Below are positions 17,635-26,409 of a stretch of DNA of 64,000 nt, one piece after another; positions within the stretch are counted from its first letter, which is position 1; every line of letters begins with the position of its first letter. Under the pieces are notes generated by a model. It worked only from the letters and a program-made list of their open reading frames with translations. It did no database searches and was not told where the DNA came from. Where the stretch lies: positions 62,001 through 126,000 of the forward strand of contig NZ_LBMW01000002.1 of the NCBI RefSeq assembly GCF_026168105.1. The letters run 5' to 3'. The stretch comes from Streptomyces hygroscopicus (GTDB lineage: Bacteria; Actinomycetota; Actinomycetes; Streptomycetales; Streptomycetaceae). Both the position numbers and the translations under genes were made by a program.

Positions 17635-19631
17635 CGGAGCCCCGCTGGTTCTCCCAGCCCTATCCGCCGGAAGGCGCGAGCGCGGCCGAGGGCATCCGCA
17701 ACCAGCTCGGACGCCCCGAGCTCGACCTGCTCACCATTCTGGTGCGCGAGTCCGCCCAGAACAGCTGGGACGCCCGACTCACGCCATCACCCGGCCCGAT
17801 CGACTACCGCGTGGACATGTGGACGGTCGGCCCGGCACACGCCGCCGCATGGCGCGAACCGCTCCTCGAGGGCGCTCCCTCGGGGCCGGAGCACTTTCCG
17901 CTGCGCGAGACGCTCAAGCGAGGCCCGGTCCGGGTCCTGGCCGTCTCCGACCGCGGCACCCGAGGACTGGGAGGTCCCACCCGTGCGGACAACGCCCTCG
18001 GCCCCGATCGCGACTTCGTGTCCTTCATCCGCAACATCGGAGAACCGCGCGACACCGCGCTGGGCGGCGGAACCTACGGCTTCGGCAAGGGCATCTTCTA
18101 CCTTCTGTCCAGGCCCGGAACGATCCTTGTGCACTCCCGCTGCCGGACGCCGCAGGGCGGCCACGAGACCCGGATCATCGGCTGCACCCTCTGGAAGAGC
18201 TACGTTGCCGCTGAGCCGCAGGGCGATCGCCGCTACACCGGCCGCCACTGGTGGGGCGACACCTCCGGCAACGTCGTCGAACCCTTGGTCGGCCAGCAGG
18301 CGGAGACCACAGCGCGGCGCCTGGGACTCAGGCCCTTCGGACCCGACGAGACGGGGACGACCATCGTCGTCGTCGACCCGAACCTGGACGAACTCGAGCC
18401 CGCCGCGGCAGCCGACTACCTGGCCGACACCATCGCCTGGCACCTCTGGCCCAAGATGATCTCCACGGACGGCAAGCCTCCGGCCATGCGCTTCACCGTC
18501 ACCTGTGACGGCATTGAACACCACGTGCCGGACCCCAGGGAGACCCGGCCGCTCAACATGTTCGTCGCGAGTTACGAGACGATGACCGGCCCGGCCGGCA
18601 GCGACCTCCAGTGCTTCAAGCCGAAGCGCCATCTCGGGCGCCTCGGACTGGTCAAGCGGATCATGCCGCCCCTGGAGCCGACCCGCGCCTCGCGGATGGT
18701 CGACATCGAGGACCTCGTCCATCACGTGTGCCTGATGCGCCCCGCGGAGCTCGTCGTCACCTACCGGTCCGGACCGAAGCCGCCGAGCGCCAGCCAGGGC
18801 TACGCCGGAGTCTTCCGCGCGGACGAGGCCATGGACGAGATCTACGCCAAGGCCGAGCCGCCAACGCACGACGCCTGGCACCCGCAGTCACTCGACAGGC
18901 CGGAGAGCACCTTCGTGCACACGACATTCCGGCGCATCGACGAAGCGCTGGAAGGCTTGCTCTCGCTCGGGGGCGTCGCTCGTCCCGGCGCCAGCCACGT
19001 AGCGCTCGGCGCGGCCAGTTCCCTCTTCTCCGGGCTCGTGGGCGGAGCCTGGGGAATCGGCGGGGCCACCGCCTACGCCAAGCCCGGCAGCACGGCCGTA
19101 CGTTCTCGCCCTCAGGGTCCCGACGACGAGCAGCAGGGCCCAGGCGGCGCCACCTCGGGCCGCCCCACCCCGAACCGTGGACTCGGTACAGATCGGACCG
19201 CCGGCGCTGAAGCAGCCAGGCCCGGTGATTCCACCGACGACCAGCACTCGTTCACCGATGAATTGACGAACGGTGCCGCCGTCACGGCACGTCGACGGCC
19301 ACGCGTCCAGTATGTCGGAGAGCCCTACTACGACGACCGGGACGACGACACGGTGCTCGTCCAGGAATTCCGGCTCCCCGTCCCCGGACCTCAGCGAGTT
19401 CGGATAGAACTCGCCGTAACACTCCCCGGTGCCAACGGCCGCGAGACGGATCCACCCATGGGCGCGAGCATGCCCACTCTCGTCGGGTGGGAGGACGATG
19501 CCGGGGACCTCCACACGACCGAGTCGTGCGAGATCGAGGGCGGGGACTCCCTCTGGCGCGTCCTCGTACGCCCGGCACCGGACACAATGACCGAGATCGA
19601 CATCAAGGTCGGGGCGGTGAGCAGCCAGTGA
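17631..19631 (+). CDS. GHKL (HSP90/MORC-like) ATPase of the Z1 restriction operon
   Basis: The 666-residue protein begins with a GHKL ATPase domain: N-box VRESAQNSWDA (Glu40, Asn44), Asp-containing motif LAVSDRGTRGLGGP (Asp107, Gly109) and glycine lid GGGTYGFGKGIFYLL (145-158). It keeps the residues needed to bind Mg-ATP. By analogy with MORC and GyrB it should close as an ATP-driven clamp around DNA. The middle (about 390-500) is uncharacterised. Residues about 510-560 are Gly/Ala/Ser-rich and probably flexible, followed by a beta-rich domain (RVRIELAVTLPGANG...TEIDIKVGAVSSQ). The GTG start at 17631 overlaps the nuclease gene stop, and its own stop overlaps the next GTG. Confidence 0.9.
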   Translation: MTEPRWFSQPYPPEGASAAEGIRNQLGRPELDLLTILVRESAQNSWDARLTPSPGPIDYRVDMWTVGPAHAAAWREPLLEGAPSGPEHFPLRETLKRGPVRVLAVSDRGTRGLGGPTRADNALGPDRDFVSFIRNIGEPRDTALGGGTYGFGKGIFYLLSRPGTILVHSRCRTPQGGHETRIIGCTLWKSYVAAEPQGDRRYTGRHWWGDTSGNVVEPLVGQQAETTARRLGLRPFGPDETGTTIVVVDPNLDELEPAAAADYLADTIAWHLWPKMISTDGKPPAMRFTVTCDGIEHHVPDPRETRPLNMFVASYETMTGPAGSDLQCFKPKRHLGRLGLVKRIMPPLEPTRASRMVDIEDLVHHVCLMRPAELVVTYRSGPKPPSASQGYAGVFRADEAMDEIYAKAEPPTHDAWHPQSLDRPESTFVHTTFRRIDEALEGLLSLGGVARPGASHVALGAASSLFSGLVGGAWGIGGATAYAKPGSTAVRSRPQGPDDEQQGPGGATSGRPTPNRGLGTDRTAGAEAARPGDSTDDQHSFTDELTNGAAVTARRRPRVQYVGEPYYDDRDDDTVLVQEFRLPVPGPQRVRIELAVTLPGANGRETDPPMGASMPTLVGWEDDAGDLHTTESCEIEGGDSLWRVLVRPAPDTMTEIDIKVGAVSSQ

Positions 19632-20527
19632 CCCGGCGCGTACTTCCGTACCGCTCCCCTTCCGAGGACGTCGTCGCCGCCGAGCCATGGCTGCTCGTGA
19701 CCGAGGACGGAGAGGCCGCCATGCCCGAGGCCCTGCCGGACTGGGACTACCACATGGACCTGCATCTGCGCAGGACCGTCCGCGTCGACCTGGACCGGGC
19801 CCGTGCGCAGTCCGGCCTCCCAGCGGACGCGGCACTCGCCCTTGCCGTCGTGTGGACAGCCACCGGGTCCAACCTTAGCGGGCCGGCGAACCACGCACGC
19901 CTGACCGACGACGGCACGATCACCACGGAAATCGACGTCCTGCTGCGCGGAGCCGACCTGGGCGGCCTCCTCCTCCTCGACACCGCTCTCGTCCTGGCCG
20001 AGCGCCGCCGCGATGCCCGCCCGTCCTCACCCCGCCGGGCCGGCTCCGTGCTGTGGAGCGACCGGGAGTCGCTGCGCCTCCAGGGCGACGCGCCCCAGTT
20101 CCCCATGGCCGTGATCGACTTCGCTCTGACCTCCTTCCCCGACAACGCTGCCTGGCACCTGCAGATCAGTGGCGGTCTGGACAGCGCCACCATGGGATCC
20201 CTGCTCCTGCTGGTCAACGAGCGGAACTCTGTCACCACCACTGCATTCGAGAACGCGGCCAAGCCCCGTCCAATTGATCGGCTCGTGCTCTCCGCGGTGT
20301 ACGCCGACGCCGCCCGGGTCATGGTCGAACACGCCCTCGGCCACGACGATTTCACGGAGGACGCCGACTTCCCCGACGGTTCACTCGGCGCCACCCTGCT
20401 GAATCTCTTTCACCAGCTGTTCCCGGGACAGCCGATCACCGACATCCGCCTGCGCCAACGTAAGTCACCAGCTCTGTTCGCCTCCGATGTGCAGGCAGCG
20501 GTCAAGATCTTCGAGGTGTCCCGATGA
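19628..20527 (+). CDS. Unrecognised protein of the Z1/GHKL operon
   Basis: The 299-residue protein has no motif I can name. It is acidic and predicted mainly soluble, with beta-rich halves (DYHMDLHLRRTVRVDLDRAR and TTEIDVLLRGADLGGLLLLD) and a helical C-terminus. There is no signal peptide or membrane segment. It is locked into the operon by GTGA (start) and ATGA (stop) overlaps, so its product is probably made in step with the GHKL ATPase and the methyltransferase fusion. Its position, between those two genes, suggests a structural adaptor or a DNA- or phage-recognition subunit. Confidence 0.75.
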   Translation: MTRRVLPYRSPSEDVVAAEPWLLVTEDGEAAMPEALPDWDYHMDLHLRRTVRVDLDRARAQSGLPADAALALAVVWTATGSNLSGPANHARLTDDGTITTEIDVLLRGADLGGLLLLDTALVLAERRRDARPSSPRRAGSVLWSDRESLRLQGDAPQFPMAVIDFALTSFPDNAAWHLQISGGLDSATMGSLLLLVNERNSVTTTAFENAAKPRPIDRLVLSAVYADAARVMVEHALGHDDFTEDADFPDGSLGATLLNLFHQLFPGQPITDIRLRQRKSPALFASDVQAAVKIFEVSR

Positions 20528-22371
20528 GCTTCCTCTATCCTCGGCTGCTCGCCGAGCAGGCGAGACCACTCTTCGAGGAGTACCGGCACCTCGCCGTCGC
20601 CGAGCTTGCCGGTCGCGTCGCCCTGTCCCACGAATCGGCGGTCTACGTGGCCACCGGCGGGGACCGAATTTCCGCCCAGCAGCTCCGGGAACTGCGAACC
20701 GGCGTCGTCGACCTCGCCAAGCGCGCAGGATTCCCCGACGACTCCGACCGCGCCCGCAACGCCGAGTTCGACCTCCAGGTCGCTGCCCTGCTGCATGCCG
20801 AGATGGGTATGGTGCCGGCCGAGGCCGCCTCCCGCGACGTCTGGGCCTTCCTCGCCCTTGTCCTGATCCCGGACGTCGCCTTCTGGCGCTACCCCAAACC
20901 TCCCCAGGACCGTATCCTGGGCACCGACCTCACCCGCCACGTCTTCGGCCGACTGTGGTGGCGCGCCCAGCTCGTACGGTCCTCCGACGACCCCGAGCCC
21001 TACAGTGCCCTCAAGATTCTCGGTGAGGCCGCCTTCGACCAGATCTATGCCCGGCGGGCCGCCCTCGGCGGCAGCCCACACCTGGTCCGGGCCATCCTTC
21101 GGGTCTGGAAGGACCTCGACCTCACCGGACTCAGCGAACGTGAGACCCTCCGCGACTTCCTCAAACGACTGCTCCGCCTTGCCCCCTTCGTCCTCTTCGA
21201 CGGCATCGAGGGGGACGCCCTGGACGACGAACTGCGCGCCGTCGCCCAGGAATCCGTCGACGCTCAACGCCGCGCCGACGCACCCGGGGGAGACCAGGCC
21301 GCTCTCCCCGCGCACGGAACAATCCGCCCCGCTGAGGCCGGCGAGCCATCGACATCCGCGCGACAGGAGGCCGAGCCCCCCACCCTCCCAGCCGCTCCAT
21401 CTGCGCTATCCGTCGACGCACGGCAGTTCACATCGCTCGAGATCTGCGCTGGCGCAGGAGCACAGGCTTTGGGTCTCGAGCGGGCCGGCTTCGACCCGGT
21501 ACTGCTCATCGACAGCAAGGCTGATGCCTGCTTCACGATCGATCTCAACCGGCCAGAATGGGACGTCGTCTGCATGGACATCGTGCAGTTCCGCCCCGAC
21601 CAGCGCCCGGAGACGATCGGAGTCGACCTTCTCAGCGCCGGCCTCCCACGTGTGAAGTCCATGGCGACTGTCGCTCGGGCCGAGGACACGGAGGAGCGCA
21701 AGGTCCTCAGGGCCGCGATAGCCCTGGTACGGGGCATCGGCCCCAAGGCGGTGCTGCTGGAGAACGTCCCTGACCTTGTCGAGAGCCCGGACTTCGACGC
21801 CGACCGCTCATGGATCGAGGCCGAACTCCAGGAGGCGGGGTTCCGCTCGGCCTGGAAGGTGCTGAACGCGGCGGACTTCGGCGTACCCCAGAACCGCAGG
21901 AGCGGCTTCCTCGTCGCCCTCCAGGAACCTTACTTCTCCCGCCTCTCCTGGCCCGAGCCCGAGGAGCTGCCGTCACCCACCGTCGGTCAGGTCCTCGGCC
22001 CTTCCATGTCCGCAAACGGCTGGACCGGTGCAGAACGCTGGATCAAGGGAGCCGACCGCGTTGGTCCCGCTCTCGTCGGAGGCTCCGACCGGCGCGGTGG
22101 GGCCGACCTGGGTCCGACCGGAAGCAAGAAGGCGTGGGCCGCGCTCGGTGTGAATGGCAACAGCCTCGCCGACGCCCCGCCGGACATCGACTTCCCGGCC
22201 GATGAACAACCGAAGCTCACCGTCGACCAGGCTGCGCTGATCCAGGCGATCCCGGAGGACTGGCGCTTCTTCGGCGGCAAGACCTCCAGATACCGTCAGG
22301 TCGGTCACGCCATGCCCCCGCCCCTGGCCGCTGCAGTGGGACGGGCCATCGCGGCGGCGTTGCGCGGCTAG
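20524..22371 (+). CDS. DUF6339 domain fused to C5-cytosine methyltransferase lacking the catalytic Cys
   Basis: The 615-residue protein starts with a ~240-residue helical domain of DUF6339 type (SFLYPRLLAEQARPLFEEYR...ASRDVWAFLALVL), then a low-complexity linker (about 245-295) and a C5-methyltransferase fold from about 303. AdoMet motif I is EICAGAGAQALGL, motif VI is LLENVPDL (Glu413), motif VIII is PQNRRSGFLV, and motifs IX-X are YRQVGHAMPPPLAAAVG. Motif IV, normally PCQ, reads SAGLPRVKS, with Arg376 (CGT) at the catalytic Cys. One C-to-T change would give Cys. As written it should not form the covalent cytosine adduct. It may be a methylation-independent DNA reader, a dead enzyme or an unusual subfamily. 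Confidence 0.85.
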   Translation: MSFLYPRLLAEQARPLFEEYRHLAVAELAGRVALSHESAVYVATGGDRISAQQLRELRTGVVDLAKRAGFPDDSDRARNAEFDLQVAALLHAEMGMVPAEAASRDVWAFLALVLIPDVAFWRYPKPPQDRILGTDLTRHVFGRLWWRAQLVRSSDDPEPYSALKILGEAAFDQIYARRAALGGSPHLVRAILRVWKDLDLTGLSERETLRDFLKRLLRLAPFVLFDGIEGDALDDELRAVAQESVDAQRRADAPGGDQAALPAHGTIRPAEAGEPSTSARQEAEPPTLPAAPSALSVDARQFTSLEICAGAGAQALGLERAGFDPVLLIDSKADACFTIDLNRPEWDVVCMDIVQFRPDQRPETIGVDLLSAGLPRVKSMATVARAEDTEERKVLRAAIALVRGIGPKAVLLENVPDLVESPDFDADRSWIEAELQEAGFRSAWKVLNAADFGVPQNRRSGFLVALQEPYFSRLSWPEPEELPSPTVGQVLGPSMSANGWTGAERWIKGADRVGPALVGGSDRRGGADLGPTGSKKAWAALGVNGNSLADAPPDIDFPADEQPKLTVDQAALIQAIPEDWRFFGGKTSRYRQVGHAMPPPLAAAVGRAIAAALRG

Positions 22372-22470
22372 TGTTCCGAGTCGGGAATTCTGTTCAGATG
22401 TATAGGCCTGCTTTATGGCACGGACGGGGCGCAGCTATTGCAAAGTCTGATGATCTTGGGTTGGTGCTGG

Positions 22471-22605
22471 TCAGCTGAGTCCGAGGAGGGTCAGCGGTCG
22501 CTTGAAGGGGCGGAGGGCCATCTCCCGTAATTCGGCCGCGATGTTGCTGTGGCTGGCGGCACGGAGCTGGTTGATGGCGAAGCTCCGGAGGCCGATGCTG
22601 ACGAC
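22471..22605 (-). pseudogene. Transposase C-terminal remnant (ISAs1-like)
   Basis: The minus strand encodes a ~44-residue tail (IGLRSFAINQLRAASHSNIA, then AELREMALRPFKRPLTLLG) ending in TGA at 22471-22473. The R-x-x-AINxLR...NIAAxLR...RPLxLLG pattern is the conserved end of ISAs1-type DDE transposases. Nothing else of the gene survives. Confidence 0.65.
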
Positions 22606-22869
22606 TGGGCGACTTGGTCAGGCAGACGGTGGCAGACTGACGGCACATCGAAGCTCCGTTGGGCGAAGGCGACTTAGGTCACCTCCACAACGGAGCTGCG
22701 TTGCGCAGCCCGCAGACATCGTCACGTTGTCGTGACCTGCACACTTGCAAGATCACTCAGACTTTGAAATCGCCCTGGGCGCTGGCCTGCGCGAGAGGCG
22801 AACCGCGCTGGCAACCTGCGCCACCACAAACGCAGGCGGGCTGTCACTGCCAAGATCTAAGCTGGCGGG

Positions 22870-23233
22870 ATGACTGACGGTCACGTGATCCTTCCTGGAC
22901 AAATCCGGACTCGCGCTGAGATTCACGCGGTTTTCGGCGGAAGCCCGCAGCGCGGCATTTCTCCCCTCGACCCTACGAACTGACCTGTTCGATGCAACAG
23001 ACCACGTTCTGTACGAAGCACAAGGCGCGAGCGACCGTGATTCTGTGAGGACAGCCCTTGGGTGACTACTGGACTACCGCAGGTATGTCAGGCAGCGCGA
23101 CCGTCAATATGGGCCCGACACCGTAGTCCTTCTGCCTGGACGCCCTGATAGGGACATCGAGGGACTACTGAAGGACCACGAGACATCGTTGGTCTACCGC
23201 ACTAAGAATGGAGATTTCGAGAGATCTCTATAA
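22870..23233 (+). pseudogene. YDG/SRA-type restriction endonuclease, two remnants after deletion
   Basis: An N-terminal piece (22870-22983: GHVILPGQIRTRAEIHAVFG, then GSPQRGISP) matches the opening of YDG/SRA-type endonucleases that read modified DNA. From 22982, in another frame, comes the C-terminal nuclease tail (DLFDATDHVLYEAQGASDRD, VRTALG, a TGA stop where Gln is expected, then LLDYRRYVRQRDRQYGPDTV and VLLPGRPDRDIEGLL), ending at 23233. The D...ExxG core with the following VR.A.G.LLDYRR is the PD-(D/E)XK-like end of that family. The middle few hundred residues are gone. It is a decayed restriction gene, probably of type IV or a methyl-dependent enzyme. Confidence 0.6.
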
Positions 23234-23264
23234 GCGATTCGCTGCCTTCACGAGTACCGACCCA

Positions 23265-24075
23265 TTACAGGACAGTCCATTCTCTAACCGCTGTGCCCAG
23301 CACAGCCTTACCGGCGTAGGGCACCAGGTCAACCGGATGCATCCACGCCTCGGAGAATTGGATGTTCAGATGGCGCGCCAGAGGCAGTAGGACATCTTCA
23401 CCCTCTGGAGCGTCTACCTGTACTAGGTGAGCCCCGGGTGAAGGCGTCCGATCCAGCAACCCACTCGTTGCATTCCTCCACTGAAGTGCCCCCTTTCCAA
23501 GGACCCAGATACTGTCTGGCCACTCCCAAACGGGACGCTCCTTGCACCACTCAACAAGGTGATCACCCAGGGTTTGCAGGTTCAACCCGTCAAATGCGAC
23601 CACGATTCCAGAAGTTAGGAAATGGTCGTGAGTGCGGCCATAGGCGCTTGTCGTTCGCATGATAGGGCCCGGCACCCTAAGATATGCGGTCTTGCTCAAA
23701 TCGCCGAGCATTTCTGATCTTTTCGCAGGAGTCTAGAAGATCTTTGCGAGTCAAGTTGGTCTTCACTTCGACCAGCCCGTAGATACACTCGTTAGGATTA
23801 CTCGATATCCATCCAACGACGTGAGAGGGGGGCGTCTCCCGATTGACAACTACAACATCACACTGTCGCGACACGCCACCGTCGCTTGCAACGATCTCCG
23901 CGTTATGGATTGCTTGCACATGCGCCGGCAAGCAGGATGAAAGAAAGTCGCGAACCAAAACCTCTCTCGAAGTTCCTGCTTCACCGTTGTGGTTGAGAAC
24001 TTTCGACCGGTCGAAATCGGCCCTCATTCGCTTAGCGACCGAACGTAGCATAATTGCCAGCGCCTCTTGTGACAT
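23265..24075 (-). pseudogene. DUF6602-like nuclease-fold protein, split by one frameshift
   Basis: The first part (24075-23677) gives 132 residues: SREVLVRDFLSSCLPAHVQA, SRQCDVVVVN and IYGLVEVKTNLTRKDLLDSC. This has the D...ExK spacing of a restriction-like fold and the DUF6602 signature. The frame then stops, but coding sense resumes at once in the next frame (23711-23265: SKTAYLRVPGP, IVVAFDGLNLQTLGDHLVEW), giving a normal full-length product if a single indel near 23690-23710 is repaired. DUF6602 genes are common in defence islands and their function is unknown. The region is clearly less GC-rich than the rest of the window, suggesting separate acquisition. Confidence 0.65.
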
Positions 24076-24159
24076 GCCTCGATGTTAGACCACATTCGGG
24101 ATCTAGCTAGGCAGCGGAACAGGGGTCGGCGGTGTCATAGCCTCGAAGCAGCAGTGCAG

Positions 24160-24760
24160 GTGAGAAGGGCTGCTCGTGGCAGTGCGGAGACCGTCGCCCT
24201 CGAGGAGCGTGAGGAGATCGCGGTCGGCCGCGCCCGGAACGAGGGAGTGCGGGAGATCGCCCGGCGGATCGGTCGGGCCCCGTCCGTGGTCAGTCGGGAG
24301 CTGGAACGTAACTCCTCTACTCGCGGCTACCGGGCCTCGACCGCCCACCACCGGGCTGCTCAGCGGTGCCGGCGACCTCAACAGCAATTGTTGGACAGGA
24401 ACTTGGTTCTGCGGGAGCGGATGCTGGCGGACCTGCGGTACGGGCGGACAACGAACCAGATTGCGGGCCGTTTGAAAATTGCGGGCCGTTTGAAACTCGA
24501 GGCCACAGACGCGAGTTTGGCCCTCATGGAAGGCTCGCTCCCGGCTGGCGGGGAAACAATCTCCACGAGGCCGTCTACATCTGGATCTACGCACTGCCCA
24601 AGGGCGAGCTCGCCTGCCTGGACGTGACGCTGCCCAGCCGTCGTACCGTCCTCGGGCCCTGCAGCAGGCCCGACGCCTCCAAGGGCGCCCGCATCGTCGG
24701 CATGCGCTCGATCCACGACCGCCCCGCCGAGGCCTTCGGCCGCCAGGCCCCCGGACATTG
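24160..24760 (+). pseudogene. IS30-family transposase remnant
   Basis: The N-terminal HTH region is legible (VALEEREEIAVGRARNEGVR, EIARRIGRAPSVVSRELERN). A deletion and frameshift follow, and then the segment EAVYIWIYALPKGELACLDV with KGARIVGMRSIHDRPAEAFG in another frame, ending just before the catalytic core. Terminal inverted repeats were not found. It is dead DNA separating the two defence operons. Confidence 0.75.
24460..24495 (+). repeat. 18-bp perfect tandem duplication inside the IS30 remnant
   Basis: ATTGCGGGCCGTTTGAAA occurs twice without a gap (24460-24477 and 24478-24495). It adds six codons in frame, and the copies have not yet diverged, so the slippage is recent relative to the rest of the decay. 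Confidence 0.85.
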
Positions 24761-24834
24761 AGCAGTGTGCATCGTGAAGTTGCAGGTCACGGTCTGGTAT
24801 GCGCGGGGTTCTCGATCCTCGTGCTGGTCGTGGG

Positions 24835-25023
24835 TGGATGACTTCGGTGAAGATCGTCGGCCAGCGGGAGACTTCGTGGTTCATCAGGACCAGCAGGGCC
24901 CTCACCAGGGCGGTCGCCCATGCCGGGTCGGTACGGACCTTGTCGAGCACGCGCCAGTTCTTCAGGTGCGCCAAGGCGTGCTCGACCGGCCCGGACTGCG
25001 GCGAGCGCGGTTCGTCTTGTGCT
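24835..25023 (-). pseudogene. IS5-like DDE transposase C-terminal remnant
   Basis: The minus strand encodes VEHALAHLKNWRVLDKVRTD followed by PAWATALVRALLVLMNHEVS, the conserved end of IS5-type (DDE_Tnp_4-like) transposases. The N-terminal two thirds are absent. It ends about 120 bp before the C5-methyltransferase gene on the opposite strand. Confidence 0.65.
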
Positions 25024-25147
25024 ATGGCAGTCGAAGGCGGCTCTCACAGGCCGCCTTGCCGGCTACCATGGGGGCTGTTCCATGCCCTGACCAGGGGAGC
25101 GGCGAGGAAAGCCAGCCTGTCCCCTCCTCGCCCTGCAAGGATTGCGC

Positions 25148-26254
25148 GTGTCCGACACCTTCAAGATCCTCGATCTCTTCGCCGGCCCGGGCGGATTCGA
25201 CGTGGCCGCTCGAAACCTGGGCATCAAGGTCGTCGAAGGGATCGAGTGGGACCAGGATGCGTGCGCCACTCGCGTTGCCGCGGATCTGCCCACACACTGC
25301 GGGGACGTGCGGGAGCTCGGGCCCGAGGACTATTCCGAGGCGAACGTACTCGTCGGCGGCCCGCCCTGCCAGACCTTCACTGTAGCTGGCAACGGGGAGG
25401 GGCGTGCTGCGCTGCACGAGGTGACGAAGTTCGCCGAACGGTACGCCGAAGTCGAGATCGTCGAAGACTTCGCATCGATCGGCGAGGAACTGAAACACCT
25501 GAGTGACGAGCGCACCGGCTTGGTGCTCGAGCCCCTTCGGTGGGTTCTTGAGGCGTTGCTCAGAGGAAGGCAGCCCTACCAGGCGATCGTTCTCGAGCAA
25601 GTACCGGCCGTGCTTCCGGTATGGAAGGTGTTCGCCGGTATTCTCTCGGAAAAGGGCTACAGCGTTGCCGAGCCGGACATACTGCGAACCGAGCAGTACG
25701 GCGTGCCGCAGACGCGCCGGAGGGCGATCATGATCGCGCGATGGAAGGGACCGGGAGCACTCCTGCCGGAGCAGCCGAAGCTGCCTGAGCCCACCCACCG
25801 GCCCTACAGGAGAAGCATTCCTCGTGACGCCGGTGATCCGGCGCTGAAGGAATGGGTCACCATGGGCATGGTGCTGGCTCGCCGAGGTCCGTTCGAGGTG
25901 GTGTCCAACTACGGCACAGGGGGCGATCCCAAGGCCCGGGGGCGGCGGCGTCACGATCAGCCGTCGGCCACGGTCACTGGCAAGGGGTCACGGAACAAAC
26001 TGGTATGGGGTGAACACAAGCTCGGCGAATTCGGCTTGGCCGAGCTGGGACAGCTGCAGACCTTCCCGGCGGACTATCCGTGGCGACGCCGTAACGGCGA
26101 CGACGGAAGCGCACCCGGCGCGCGCAGCGTCATCGCACAACAGATCGGCAACGCTGTTCCGCCGCGCTTCGGCATGCACATCCTGGCCGCAGCGTTGGGC
26201 CTCGATGCCGAACTGAACAGTGCGCTGGAGAGGCCTCTGACCTGGCGTCGGTGA
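25148..26254 (+). CDS. C5-cytosine DNA methyltransferase, intact (likely partner of the DISARM-like operon)
   Basis: The 368-residue protein has all main C5-methyltransferase motifs: motif I KILDLFAGPGGFDVA, motif IV GGPPCQTF with nucleophile Cys74, motif VI as VLEQVP (Gln in place of the usual Asn, residues 149-153), motif VIII PQTRRRAI and motifs IX-X IAQQIGNAVPPRFG. The target-recognition region lies at about 195-290. I chose GTG 25148 because AAGG lies at good spacing; the earlier TTG at 25142 is too close to it. It converges with drmB (155 bp between stops). Class 2 DISARM uses a C5 enzyme (DrmMII) to mark host DNA, and this is the natural candidate for that role here. It could also replace the Cys-less enzyme upstream. 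Confidence 0.92.
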   Translation: MSDTFKILDLFAGPGGFDVAARNLGIKVVEGIEWDQDACATRVAADLPTHCGDVRELGPEDYSEANVLVGGPPCQTFTVAGNGEGRAALHEVTKFAERYAEVEIVEDFASIGEELKHLSDERTGLVLEPLRWVLEALLRGRQPYQAIVLEQVPAVLPVWKVFAGILSEKGYSVAEPDILRTEQYGVPQTRRRAIMIARWKGPGALLPEQPKLPEPTHRPYRRSIPRDAGDPALKEWVTMGMVLARRGPFEVVSNYGTGGDPKARGRRRHDQPSATVTGKGSRNKLVWGEHKLGEFGLAELGQLQTFPADYPWRRRNGDDGSAPGARSVIAQQIGNAVPPRFGMHILAAALGLDAELNSALERPLTWRR

Positions 26255-26409
26255 GAGGCGGATTAGTTCTCCATCGGGGAGGGAGGCCTGCCCCTGCTTC
26301 TCCGTCTGCGTGGTACCACCCGCGTAGGCAGCGCCACGACGTCATGCGTTCGGGTGCAGGACCCGCGCCGTCGGCTCGCGCAGGACGCGGATGAGCGCGA
26401 GCGCGGGGT

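Noticed and set aside
23677..23711. Programmed ribosomal frameshift in the DUF6602 gene
   Set aside because: No slippery heptamer or downstream structure was found at the break; mutation or sequencing error is simpler.
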